Source: Bradyrhizobium sp. 200
GTDB lineage: Bacteria > Pseudomonadota > Alphaproteobacteria > Rhizobiales > Xanthobacteraceae
Direction of reading: 5' to 3'
Assembly: GCF_023100945.1 (NCBI RefSeq)
Contig: NZ_CP064689.1
Location: 7,422,001-7,486,000, forward strand
Length of the DNA stretch: 64,000 nt
Shown: piece by piece, positions 34,024 to 42,462 of the stretch
Numbering within the stretch: the stretch's first letter is position 1
Layout: every line of letters starts with the position of its first letter
The notes under the pieces: generated by a model
What the model saw: only the letters and a program-made list of their open reading frames with translations
Told to the model about the DNA's origin: nothing
Database searches by the model: none
Translations under genes and position numbers: made by a program

Positions 34024-35013
34024 ATGGCGCAGATTTCGAGACGCAATTTCATCACGCGAGCAGGCGGGCTTGCGGTGGCGACGGCACTTCCGGCACCTGC
34101 CGTTCTTCATGCGCAAGAGCCATTCACGGCGAAGTGGGCGACGGCGACGCCGGGGCTGACGGTCGCGTTTTATGATTACATCCGCGACAACAGGCTCGAC
34201 CAGAAGCACGGACTACGTTTTCCGGAGCCGATCCTCAACACGTCAATCGCCACGCTGTTCAACGACTTCGTGGCCGGCTCCTACGAACTGATGATCGCAA
34301 GCTGGGATCCCTTTCTGACCCGCTATCAGGGCGGCGTACCGTGTCAGTTGCTCTGCACGCTGATGACCGCCGACATGATCGGCCTCGTTGCCACCGAAAA
34401 GGGGCCGCGATCTGTTGCGGATCTCAAGGGAAAGACGGTCGCCGCGCCGCTACAATCGGGCGTGTATCGGATGACGCGCGCACTGATCAAGGAATTCGAC
34501 AAGATCGACATCGAAAGCGCCGCGCAGGTGCAGAACGCGGACAATCCGGCGCAAGGCGTCACGCTCACAATCGCCGACCGGGCTGACGCTGCGGTGACCT
34601 GGGAGCCGATGATCAGTTCAGGGATCGCGCGGCGCGCCGACCTCGGCGTCATCTACAATGTGGGCGCGGTCTTCCGGGACAAGACTTCGCTCGATCTGCC
34701 GTACTTCTGCGTCAACGCTCGCAAGGAGCTGCTCGATCGAACGCCCGGACTTTCGTCGCGCCTCAACGCGATGTTCGGGGAATGTGTTGCCGGACTCGAA
34801 GCCAACTTCGAAGAGATCGCCGACAAGTATGCTCCCCGCACGCGTATCGAGGCCGAACCCCTGAAAGCGGCCAAGAAGGCCGGGCGTCTCCGTTTCAAGT
34901 TCGCTGCAGCGTCGGACCCGGCGACGCAGAAGACCATCACGATGGCTTCCGAGATCCTGGCGCGGCAGGGTGTCCTGGCACGCCCGGCGGACGCGGGCTT
35001 TTTCGCAACCTGA
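34024..35013 (+). CDS. ABC transporter periplasmic substrate-binding protein
   Basis: 329 aa with a twin-arginine-like signal (SRRNFITRAGGLAVATALPAPAVLHAQ). The body follows the NMT1/SsuA layout: KWATATPGLTVAFYDYIRDN, DFVAGSYELMIASWDPFLTRYQGG, VADLKGKTVAAPLQSGVYRMTRALI, ADAAVTWEPMIS. The ligand is not deducible. Third gene of the importer operon and directly upstream of the FAD oxidoreductase. Confidence 0.88.
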   Translation: MAQISRRNFITRAGGLAVATALPAPAVLHAQEPFTAKWATATPGLTVAFYDYIRDNRLDQKHGLRFPEPILNTSIATLFNDFVAGSYELMIASWDPFLTRYQGGVPCQLLCTLMTADMIGLVATEKGPRSVADLKGKTVAAPLQSGVYRMTRALIKEFDKIDIESAAQVQNADNPAQGVTLTIADRADAAVTWEPMISSGIARRADLGVIYNVGAVFRDKTSLDLPYFCVNARKELLDRTPGLSSRLNAMFGECVAGLEANFEEIADKYAPRTRIEAEPLKAAKKAGRLRFKFAAASDPATQKTITMASEILARQGVLARPADAGFFAT

Positions 35014-35028
35014 GGAATGGACTGAACG

Positions 35029-36462
35029 GTGACGGCCGCAAACGGACACATGACTGAAGTAGAGCGCCCCGCAATTGTGGTGAAGCGCGATGTTCCCATC
35101 GCCTATGAAGCCGATGTCGTCGTGGTCGGCGCAGGTCCTGGCGGCTTCGCTGCCGCCCTTCAGGCCGCGCGCATGGGTGCGAGCGTGGTTCTCGTCGAGC
35201 GATTCGATATGCCTGGAGGTGTTCACACGTCAGGGCTGCAGGGCTCCGCCGACGTCGGTGTCGGCGGCATCCACACCGAACTGATGCAGCGTTTTGCGGC
35301 CGAGGGTTACATCTATACGGCCACCGAGCACACGCATCCCGGCTGGGCCGGCAATCCGCTCTCGCACTACGAGCGCAACAAGGAACCCGGCAGCGCCTTT
35401 ACCCGCATGACGTTCAATCCCGAAGGCGCGGGCTGCGTGATGGCGAACATGCTGCAGGAGGCCGGCGTCACGGCGCTCTACGGAACGAGCTTCGTCGATG
35501 CGATCGTCACCCGCGGCACGGGCAACGACACCGTCTCCGCCATCGTCGTCGAGAATGCGAGCGGTCTGCAGGGAATTGCGGGCAAGATATTCATAGAGGG
35601 CTCAGGGACCAGCGAACTCGTCGCGCGCGCCGGCGCGCCATTCGTGCGCGGCGGCGGGGGACAGCCCGAGGGTACGGGCTGGGACGGTATCGAGCGACCC
35701 ATTCCCGGCGGACTGCTCTGGACAATGAGCGGTATCGACTTTCAGAAACTCGTTGCGCATCAGGAGTCCGCAAAGGATCCCCTGCTGCACAAGCTGATGG
35801 CCGAGGCCGTCGCCAGCGGCGACTTGCCCGAAGGGGTGTACCGGCCGCGCATGGCCGGAAAGAATGTTTATGGCGAGGCCTATATCGGACATCCGACGCT
35901 CGACATGAGCCCGATTGCCGCCGACGGCACCTACGTCCTCTGGCAGAACGTGCCCTACGAATGGGCCCTGCACATGGATGACGATGCGGCTGACCACGCA
36001 AAGGCCAAGCGGGACCTGCGAGCCTTTATCAATGCCGAGGCGAAATTCCTGCGCAAATATGTGCCCGGCTTCGAGAAGGCGAGCGTCGCTGGCATAGGGC
36101 GTTTCGTCGGCGTGCGTGACGGCCGGCATCCGATCGGCGAACATATCGTCAACCTCGATGACGTGAAGGCCGGCCGCACCTTCCGCGACGCAGTGACGAA
36201 GCCGATGACCAAGACGTTCTTCTGGGGCGGTCATCGCAAATTCACATTCGAAGTGCCGTTTCGCTGCTTTCTGCCGAAGCGGATCGACAACATGATCCTG
36301 ACCGGCGCGTCGCTGTCGTTCGAGTACAAGACGCTGTTCATGGTGATGCGCAATTTCCCCTGGTGCACGCAGACCGGCGAGATCGCAGGCTTCGCCGCGG
36401 CGCGCTGTATCGAGCGCAAGATCAAGCCGAAAGACTTCGAATTCAGCACACCGTACTTTTGA
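35029..36462 (+). CDS. FAD-dependent oxidoreductase (FAD_oxidored family)
   Basis: 477 aa. The dinucleotide motif VVVVGAGPGGFAAALQAARMGASVVLVER starts near residue 29, with GAGPGG at 34-39, followed by PGGVHTSGLQGSADVGVGGIHTELM, close to the FAD_oxidored flavin-binding pattern. The C-terminal part has RFVGVRDGRHPIGE and a closing FAD segment MILTGASLSFEYKTLFMVMRNFPWCTQTGEIAGFAAA. No signal peptide, so cytoplasmic. It is likely the first catabolic step for whatever the ABC system imports. The GTG at 35029 is used; ATG 35050 is an alternative. Confidence 0.85.
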   Translation: MTAANGHMTEVERPAIVVKRDVPIAYEADVVVVGAGPGGFAAALQAARMGASVVLVERFDMPGGVHTSGLQGSADVGVGGIHTELMQRFAAEGYIYTATEHTHPGWAGNPLSHYERNKEPGSAFTRMTFNPEGAGCVMANMLQEAGVTALYGTSFVDAIVTRGTGNDTVSAIVVENASGLQGIAGKIFIEGSGTSELVARAGAPFVRGGGGQPEGTGWDGIERPIPGGLLWTMSGIDFQKLVAHQESAKDPLLHKLMAEAVASGDLPEGVYRPRMAGKNVYGEAYIGHPTLDMSPIAADGTYVLWQNVPYEWALHMDDDAADHAKAKRDLRAFINAEAKFLRKYVPGFEKASVAGIGRFVGVRDGRHPIGEHIVNLDDVKAGRTFRDAVTKPMTKTFFWGGHRKFTFEVPFRCFLPKRIDNMILTGASLSFEYKTLFMVMRNFPWCTQTGEIAGFAAARCIERKIKPKDFEFSTPYF

Positions 36463-36480
36463 CCGATTGCAGGAGGCTCC

Positions 36481-37455
36481 ATGACGCTGCTGACCCGCCG
36501 CCGCTTCTCACGCCTTGCCGCGGCCTTGCCGCTCGCATTGTCTGCCCCCCACGTCTCGCGCGCGGAACAGCCGCTGCGGATGATCGTCGTCGTGCCGGCC
36601 GGCGCGACGATGGATACCATCGTGCGGGTCGTGGCCGACAAGCTTTCTCCGCTCCTCGGCCGCAGCGTGGTCGTGGAGTATCGCCCCGGCGGAACGGGCC
36701 TCGTTGCCGGCTCTTTCATGAAGAGTACCCCACCTGACGGCTCGCACATCATGTTCTCGCCTATTTCGGTTGTGGCTTTCTTTCCCTTTCTTTATGCCAG
36801 CCTTCCATATGATCCCGAGCGCGATCTGACGCCGGTATGCGAGGGCGCGTTCGCTGCGAACGCGCTTGTCGCGAGCAAGGGCACCGGCGTCGCGACGCTG
36901 AAGGACTATGTCGAAGCAGTGCGGCGCGATCCGAATCTCGGCAGTGTCGGCACGTCAAGCCTCGGCGGCATCGGTGCCTTCCTCGTCACGCTCTTGCGCA
37001 AGACCACAGGTGCCGACATCCGGCTCGTCGCCTATCGCGGCGGCCAGCCCCTTCTCACCGATCTGATCGGCAACCATGTGCCGGCTGGTCAGTCAGTGCT
37101 GTCCGACTACCTCGATTCGCATCGATCCGGTCTCGTCAACATTCTGGGTGTCACCACCGAGCAGCGCAGCAAGCTTGCACCGGATATCCCGACATTCAAG
37201 GAGCAGGGTTTTGCCGAACTTTACGGACAAACCTACATGGGCTTCTTCGTCCGTGGCGGCACGGCGCAAGACCTGGTGGCACAGTACTCCGCCGCCTTGA
37301 GCAAGGTGCTCGCCATGCCTGACGTGGCAAGCAAGCTTGCGACGCTCGGGGTCGAGGCGACGGGCGGCACACCGGAGCAATTCGCGCAAACGCTGACGCG
37401 CGAACGCGAGCGCTGGGAGCTCGTGGCGCGCGAAGCAGGCATCAAGCTGGGCTGA
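36481..37455 (+). CDS. Bug-type (TctC family) periplasmic solute-binding protein
   Basis: 324 aa, Tat-like signal (TRRRFSRLAAALPLALSAPHVSRA). Bug-family features: LRMIVVVPAGATMDTIVRVVADKLSPLLGRSVVVEYRPGGTGLVAGSFM, then PDGSHIMFSPIS, LPYDPERDLTPVCEG, FKEQGFAELYGQTYMGFF. Members bind carboxylates and usually work with TctAB permeases, which are absent here. So it is an orphan receptor, possibly a sensor or an accessory of the neighbouring ABC/FAD operon, 18 nt downstream. Confidence 0.9.
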   Translation: MTLLTRRRFSRLAAALPLALSAPHVSRAEQPLRMIVVVPAGATMDTIVRVVADKLSPLLGRSVVVEYRPGGTGLVAGSFMKSTPPDGSHIMFSPISVVAFFPFLYASLPYDPERDLTPVCEGAFAANALVASKGTGVATLKDYVEAVRRDPNLGSVGTSSLGGIGAFLVTLLRKTTGADIRLVAYRGGQPLLTDLIGNHVPAGQSVLSDYLDSHRSGLVNILGVTTEQRSKLAPDIPTFKEQGFAELYGQTYMGFFVRGGTAQDLVAQYSAALSKVLAMPDVASKLATLGVEATGGTPEQFAQTLTRERERWELVAREAGIKLG

Positions 37456-37606
37456 TGCCGGTGCCCGGGGCCGTGCGACGGATATGCTCCGGACGCGTAT
37501 TCGCACCCCCATCGAGTAGCCCCGTCACCGTCAGGAATGACGCGGACCTCCATCACAAGTGACCTCCGCACCCCACGTAACGGCGACGATGGCGTGGTCG
37601 GCGCGT

Positions 37607-38758
37607 TCACAATTCAACCGGCATCCAGACCCCTCCGGCTGCGCTCGAACCCAGGACGGCGTCCACCATCGCAACACCGGCAAAGCCATCCTCAATCGTT
37701 GGAAAGGTCAGCCCCGGATCGGCAGAGGAAGCGGTACGCCTGGCCACAATAGCTGTGGCCACTTCGGTATAGATCGTCGCGAACGCTTCCAGGTATCCCT
37801 CAGGATGGCCGGGTGGAGTACGATTGACGCGCTGACCGGCGGCGTTCATGGACGTTGCGCCGCGGCGGATCGACCGTGGCGCTTCACCGAGCGGCGACCA
37901 GACGAGAAGGTTCGGTTCTTCCTGCCGCCAGTCCAGACCACCCTTCTCACCGAAGATCCGTAACCGCAACCCGTTATCGTTCCCGGGTGCAACCTGGCTC
38001 GCCCACAATGCGCCCCGCGCCCCGTTCCCGTAACGCAGCAGAATTTGCACATTGTCATCGACGCGGCGGCCCGGCACGAAGGCGGTCGTCTCGGCCAGAA
38101 TCTGCTCAGGCATCATCCCGGTGACAAAGTGCGCCAGCTGGTATGCATGGGTACCGATGTCGCTGACGCAGCCGCCGGCACCCGAGCGCGCCGGATCGGT
38201 ACGCCAGTCGGCCTGCTTCTGGCCGGTGGCCTCAAGCGGATCGGCCAACCAATCCTGCGGGTATTCGACCTGCACGATCCGGATCGCGCCGAGTTCGCCG
38301 CCCTGAACCATAGAGCGTGCATGGCGGACAAGCGGATAGCCGGAATAATTATAGGTGACGGCAAATATCCGTTCGCTCGCGCGTGCCTTGTCGCGCAAGC
38401 GGCGCGCCTCCTCGAGGGTTGTCGTCAACGGTTTGTCGCAGATGATGTGAACGCCCGCATCCAGGAAGGCGTCGGCGACAGGTGCGTGCATATAATTTGG
38501 GGTGACGATCGCAACCGCTTCGATACCGTCGGCTCGCACGGCCTCGGCCTGCGCCATGGTCCGAAAGTCGGGATAGGATCGATCGGCCCCAAGGCCGATA
38601 GAAGCCGCCGATCGGATCGCTTTATCGGGCGAGGCCGACAGCGCGCCCGCGACGAGTTCGTAACGATCGTCCAGGCGCGCGGCGATGCGGTGGACGGCGC
38701 CGATGAAGGCGCCTTCGCCGCCACCTACCATTCCAAGTCGAATGCGTGGCTCAGCCAT
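37607..38758 (-). CDS. Gfo/Idh/MocA-family oxidoreductase
   Basis: 383 aa. NAD(P)-binding start IRLGMVGGGEGAFIGAVHRIAARL, the conserved ICDKPLTTTLEEARRL containing the catalytic-site Lys near residue 112, and VSDIGTHAYQLAHFVTGM. Members oxidise sugars or cyclitols. It is transcribed just after the TIM-barrel isomerase gene (31 nt), a pairing typical of inositol or keto-sugar catabolism. The substrate is not identifiable. Confidence 0.9.
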   Translation of the reverse strand: MAEPRIRLGMVGGGEGAFIGAVHRIAARLDDRYELVAGALSASPDKAIRSAASIGLGADRSYPDFRTMAQAEAVRADGIEAVAIVTPNYMHAPVADAFLDAGVHIICDKPLTTTLEEARRLRDKARASERIFAVTYNYSGYPLVRHARSMVQGGELGAIRIVQVEYPQDWLADPLEATGQKQADWRTDPARSGAGGCVSDIGTHAYQLAHFVTGMMPEQILAETTAFVPGRRVDDNVQILLRYGNGARGALWASQVAPGNDNGLRLRIFGEKGGLDWRQEEPNLLVWSPLGEAPRSIRRGATSMNAAGQRVNRTPPGHPEGYLEAFATIYTEVATAIVARRTASSADPGLTFPTIEDGFAGVAMVDAVLGSSAAGGVWMPVEL

Positions 38759-38789
38759 GTCGCGCGCTCCTGTCGATCTAATCCGGCCC

Positions 38790-39863
38790 TCAGATGAGGC
38801 CCAATGTCCGCCGGATCTGCGCCGCGTCGCTGGTGCCGCCGGCGAAGTCGTCGAAGGCTCGCTCGGTGACGCGGATGATGTGGTCGCGGATAAAGCCGGC
38901 GCCTTCGCGCGCGCCGTCCTCCGCGTTCTTCAAACAGCATTCCCACTCGAGCACCGCCCAGCGGTCGAATCCGATGGCAGCCAGCCGCGAGAAGATCGCC
39001 TTGAAGTCAACCTGTCCGTCGCCGAGCGAGCGAAAGCGGCCGGCGCGATCGATCCAGGGCTGGAAGCCCGAATAGACGCCCTGCCGCCCGGTCGGATTGA
39101 ACTCCGCGTCCTTGACGTGGAAGGCCCGGATGCGCTCGGCGTAAATGTCGATGAAGGCAAGATAGTCCAGTTGCTGCAGGACGAAATGGGACGGATCGTA
39201 GTTGATCGCGCAACGCGGGTGATTGCCGGTGCGCTCGTAGAACATCTCGAAGGTAATGCCGTCGCATACGTCCTCGCCGGGATGGATCTCGTAGCAGAGG
39301 TCGACTCCGGCTTCCTCATAGGCATCGAGGATCGGACGCCAGCGACGCGCGAGTTCGTCGAACGCCGTCTCGATCAGGCCCGGCGGCCGCTGCGGCCAGG
39401 GATAAAGGAACGGCCAGGCCAGCGCGCCGGTGAAGCTCACGCTGCCGGTGAGGCCGAGGCGGCGAGACGCCTGAGCGGCCTTCATCATTTGATCTACCGC
39501 CCAGATCTGACGTTCGTCCGGCCTGCCCCTGACTGCCGGCGGTGCAAAAGCGTCGAAGGCTTCGTTGTAGGCCGGGTGAACCGCGACGAGCTGGCCTTGC
39601 AGGTGGGTGGACAATTCGGTGATCACCAGACCATGGCGCGCAGCCACGCCGGCAATTTCATCGCAATAGGTCTGAGAGGCCGCGGCCTTGTCGAGATCGA
39701 TCATTCGTGGATCGGAGGTCGGGACCTGAACGCCCTTGTAGCCCAGTCCTGCCGCCCAGCCGCAGATGGCACCGAAGCTGTCAAACGGCTGCGCATCGCC
39801 GATGAACTGCGCCAGAAAAATTGCGGGCCCTTTCATGGTGGCCGGTCGGATGGTCGCTGACAT
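38790..39863 (-). CDS. Sugar phosphate isomerase/epimerase (xylose-isomerase-like TIM barrel)
   Basis: 357 aa. Barrel motifs include GLGYKGVQVPTSDPRMIDLD, VDLCYEIHPGEDVCDGITF, CAINYDPSHFVLQQLDYLAFIDIYAERIRAFHVKDAEF and WAVLEWECCLKNAEDG, supplying the Glu/Asp/His ligands of the metal centre. A GGAG ribosome binding site precedes the ATG. First gene of the two-gene operon with the Gfo/Idh/MocA oxidoreductase. Confidence 0.9.
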   Translation of the reverse strand: MSATIRPATMKGPAIFLAQFIGDAQPFDSFGAICGWAAGLGYKGVQVPTSDPRMIDLDKAAASQTYCDEIAGVAARHGLVITELSTHLQGQLVAVHPAYNEAFDAFAPPAVRGRPDERQIWAVDQMMKAAQASRRLGLTGSVSFTGALAWPFLYPWPQRPPGLIETAFDELARRWRPILDAYEEAGVDLCYEIHPGEDVCDGITFEMFYERTGNHPRCAINYDPSHFVLQQLDYLAFIDIYAERIRAFHVKDAEFNPTGRQGVYSGFQPWIDRAGRFRSLGDGQVDFKAIFSRLAAIGFDRWAVLEWECCLKNAEDGAREGAGFIRDHIIRVTERAFDDFAGGTSDAAQIRRTLGLI

Positions 39864-40062
39864 GACATTTTCTCCGGTTCGGGCCGCTGCGCTACACCCG
39901 TAGGACGCCGCCTCCCGGCGGCGGGCTATCCCTGGCCTCCCGAGCAGCGGTTAGCCTGTTGAGACTTGCTTCAAGTTCCGCCTTCTCGGATACAAGCCCC
40001 GCTAATCGAATCGCTCGCGGATCGCGGCGATTTCACGATCACGCCCCACAATCTCGAAAAGA

Positions 40063-41205
40063 TCAGATCAATCTCTCGTCACTGTCGCGTCCAAGCTTAC
40101 TCAATCGCTCAATGAACTTTGCCTTTTTCTCATGCCGTCCCCGGATCGAGCCGAGGCGACGATCAAAATCATCTTGGTTTCCTTCTTCTGCAGCCAATAC
40201 CTGAAGATCGGACAACAGACTAATGGCGTTATCATAGCCAGTCGGGTTGCGACGTTCGATCTCCTGCTCGATGTCGCGCCAGACGCTGACGCCGCGTTGC
40301 TCAAGCACTTTGAGTCGTGCGCGGCGTGCTTTTTCGGCTTCCGCCGCCTGGCGACGCTGTTCCGCCTCACGGCGCTCGCCCTCGGCGCGTTCCCGCGCCT
40401 CTGCGATTTCCTTCGCCCGCATTCGCAACATACCAGCGGTGCGGTGTGCGGCTGATGCCAGGTTGTGCTTCTTGCGAACTCTGTTCCTGAGCTCGGCGGC
40501 CACATGGGTGTCGCCATCGACGACGCGTAGCAGCAAGTCATCTTTTTCGCGTGCAGAAATGGCCGCTATTCCTTTGCGCAACTCGCTTTGGGACATTGCC
40601 GCGTCGTCTCCGCCCAACTCGGCAGCCGCCTCCACGAGATCGGGATCGATCCCAAAAAACTCGGCAAAGCCCTCCAGCGCGCCAGTCAACGGGGCTATGC
40701 CCGGCAGCGGCTCGAGCTCATCTTCGGGGACGAACTCATCCTGAACCGCGGTCAGCCACAAGAGATAGAACAGCCTGAGATCGCCCGAAAGTATATCGGC
40801 GCGTAGTGGCGCAAGCGCGGCCAGTTGACCGGAACCGTCATGCCAGTCGTCATCAACCTCAACTTCATCACGGCAAATATCGACAATCAAGTTATCGCCG
40901 GAGGTCCACACTTCGACCCACTCGATCTCCCGAAGAAAAGGATCTATGTCCGCTTGGTTCACGAAGCGCTTCGGCACCCGCAGCATCAGGCGCCGCGTGC
41001 TCCAATTCGCGAGATAGAGGTGGAGGTCGAACCAGCGCTCCATGAACTTGCGCCGGTCGCCCTTGAGATCGCCCCATTCGTAATGATTGGTGAAGCTCGT
41101 CGCGGTGATCCGCGCGCGTGACGAAATCGATCGCAACGCGTCCTGCGCTGCTCGGTCGAGAGGTCGATCGATCGCTTGAAATTCATAGTATTGATATTCG
41201 CTCAT
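40063..41205 (-). CDS. Conserved hypothetical protein with coiled-coil region
   Basis: 380 aa starting MSEYQYYEFQAIDRPLDRAAQDALRSISSRARITATSF, a start I recognise from a widespread but uncharacterised family. Features: an N-terminal globular part rich in Trp/Asp (RWFDLHLYLANWSTRRLMLRVP), an acidic linker and a Glu/Arg/Ala-rich coiled coil at about residues 262-300. No signal or membrane segment, so cytoplasmic. It lies downstream of the toxin-antitoxin pair on the same strand. No function can be assigned. Confidence 0.75.
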   Translation of the reverse strand: MSEYQYYEFQAIDRPLDRAAQDALRSISSRARITATSFTNHYEWGDLKGDRRKFMERWFDLHLYLANWSTRRLMLRVPKRFVNQADIDPFLREIEWVEVWTSGDNLIVDICRDEVEVDDDWHDGSGQLAALAPLRADILSGDLRLFYLLWLTAVQDEFVPEDELEPLPGIAPLTGALEGFAEFFGIDPDLVEAAAELGGDDAAMSQSELRKGIAAISAREKDDLLLRVVDGDTHVAAELRNRVRKKHNLASAAHRTAGMLRMRAKEIAEARERAEGERREAEQRRQAAEAEKARRARLKVLEQRGVSVWRDIEQEIERRNPTGYDNAISLLSDLQVLAAEEGNQDDFDRRLGSIRGRHEKKAKFIERLSKLGRDSDERLI

Positions 41206-41331
41206 GCGCGAGGTCGGTTCCTAGGAGTTGGAAAGCTGTAGATGGCGCGCGGGCGGAGCCGACGCATCGACGCGATCACCGGCATCGCTGCCTCCCGCTT
41301 CTATCGCGCGCTGCGATCCGGCACCCATGCA

Positions 41332-41634
41332 TCAAACCAGTTCGAGCCGGAGCGACCGCCCGACCATGCGCGCGGCTCGCTGGAGCGTGGTTAGCGTGAC
41401 ATTGCCGTCCTTGGGGTCGAGCAGGCGCCCAATCTGGCTGCGCGAGGTCTTCATGCGCTGGGCCAGGTTGTTACGCGATATGTTCTTCTCCTTCATCGCC
41501 TGCTCGATCTGCCACGCGAGGACTTCCTTAACGGCAATGGCCTCGAACTCGTCGCGCTTGCCTTCTTCGCCGAGAAAATCATCGAGCGTGGTGAGCTTGG
41601 CGGCAGAACGGATTACTTTCTTCTTCCTTGCCAT
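41332..41634 (-). CDS. XRE-family antitoxin (HigA-like)
   Basis: 100 aa. A basic start (MARKKKVIRSAAKLTTLDDFL) is followed by a helix-turn-helix: VLAWQIEQAMKEKNISRNNLAQRMKTSRSQIGRLLDPKDGNVTLTTLQRAARMVG. It directly follows a HigB/Gp49-type toxin gene, the order typical of this group. As a DNA-binding antitoxin it is expected to autoregulate through the repeats at 42005-42035. Confidence 0.85.
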   Translation of the reverse strand: MARKKKVIRSAAKLTTLDDFLGEEGKRDEFEAIAVKEVLAWQIEQAMKEKNISRNNLAQRMKTSRSQIGRLLDPKDGNVTLTTLQRAARMVGRSLRLELV

Positions 41635-41646
41635 ATCGGGTTTCCT

Positions 41647-41968
41647 TCATTTTTCAAATTCACGGTTTCTGCGGCGCGCAAGGGCCAGGTCGTCCGCCGG
41701 GGTCTTCTGGGTCTTCTTGATGAACCCATGAAGGACCAGAATGCGACCCCTGCTGCATGCTGAACAGAACGCGAGCGATCCGGTTGCTCGGCAGCGACGT
41801 GCGTACCTCCCACAAGCCGTCGCCCAGCGCGCGGCAAAGCGGCATACCTACCGGCCAGCGGTATTGTGCGCGCATGAGGTCGAGGCCCACGGCTTGACGG
41901 TCGGCGTCGTCCAGGCTCCGCAGCCAATCCCGCACGACCTCGGCGCCGCCCTGCGCGCGGTAAAACAC
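41647..41968 (-). pseudogene. HigB/Gp49-like toxin with a +1 frameshift
   Basis: The first part reads VVFYRAQGGAEVVRDWLRSLDDADRQAVGLDLM, WPVGMPLCRALGDGLWEVRTSLPSNRIARVLF, matching RelE/HigB-like (phage Gp49) mRNA interferases. After RVLFSMQQG the frame changes. The expected end (RILVLHGFIKKTQKTPADDLALARRRNR, then EFEK and stop at 41647-41649) is intact in the next frame. One extra base near 41746 explains this. The product from the open frame would have a wrong C-terminus lacking the basic residues of the active site. The start is unclear: GTG 41968 or an upstream TTG. Confidence 0.75.
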
Positions 41969-42004
41969 GACGGGTATCTTGTGGGGACCGCTACATCCCG
42001 CCCT

Positions 42005-42035
42005 ATATAATGTGCATGCACCATATAATGTGCAT
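42005..42035. promoter_or_regulatory. Direct repeats upstream of the toxin-antitoxin genes, likely autoregulatory operator
   Basis: ATATAATGTGCAT occurs at 42005-42017 and again at 42023-42035, an 18-bp period, with a perfect GTGCATGCAC palindrome bridging them. The AT-rich block could also include the -10 element. Such repeats upstream of HigBA-type operons usually bind the antitoxin. Confidence 0.6.
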
Positions 42036-42407
42036 CCCCGCAATAGCAATCCGACTCAGGCCTGCATAGGCTCGCGATTAGCTGGCGTGGTCGTCAATGT
42101 CAGGGCCCGGTGGAGCGCAAAAAGCGCCAAGCCCACCGGATGTGGGTAGAAAGGAGAGCGACGCGCTTTCATCTCGCGCCATGCCGCTTCTGTGGCGAGA
42201 AGGCCGGCCGTTGGCGCTTCAGAAAGCGTGGACCTCTTCAAGCGACAATAGAGACCTCTGACGTTGGCGAATGTTCGAGCAACGAAGCAGTCCTACTTTC
42301 GGGCAACCGCACCAGTTTCGCACCAGAAACGACCTCAATAAAATGCAAGAAACGCGATCGAAATCAAACAAAAGCGTAGCAAATCAACGAAGCTGATCGA
42401 TATCCCG
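42036..42407. other. Non-coding region between the toxin operator and attachment site 3
   Basis: About 370 nt. From 42308 onward it is the repeat arm shared with 22538-22638. The rest contains only short unsupported frames; one minus-strand frame ending in ARQDSNLQP across the tRNA fragment is the common tRNA-antisense artefact. Confidence 0.5.
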
Positions 42408-42455
42408 CCGCTCATAACGGTCTGGTTGCAGGTTCGAGTCCTGCCGGGCCCACCA
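42308..42455 (+). repeat. Long direct repeat with intact-sequence tRNA(CAT) 3' fragment, candidate attachment site 3
   Basis: Left arm 42308-42407 matches 22538-22638. The last 48 nt (42408-42455) are identical to 9244-9291 and end in the CCA of the tRNA acceptor. The 5' half of the tRNA is absent. Eight nt further on lies the stop of the aspartate kinase gene, so this copy probably marks the boundary with older chromosomal DNA. Confidence 0.88.
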
Positions 42456-42462
42456 AGGAAAA

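Larger units (their letters stand above)
22538..42455 (+). mobile_element. Putative 20-kb island segment between attachment sites 2 and 3
   Basis: Bounded by two imperfect direct repeats of about 146 bp, each ending in the same tRNA 3' fragment. It contains the receptor/CobN-like block, DUF1007, an amidase remnant, a tRNA-Arg fragment, the ABC/FAD cluster and a toxin-antitoxin pair. No integrase gene remains inside, so mobility would need the enzyme at 8004-9206 or another in the cell. Extent is inferred from the repeats only. Confidence 0.45.
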
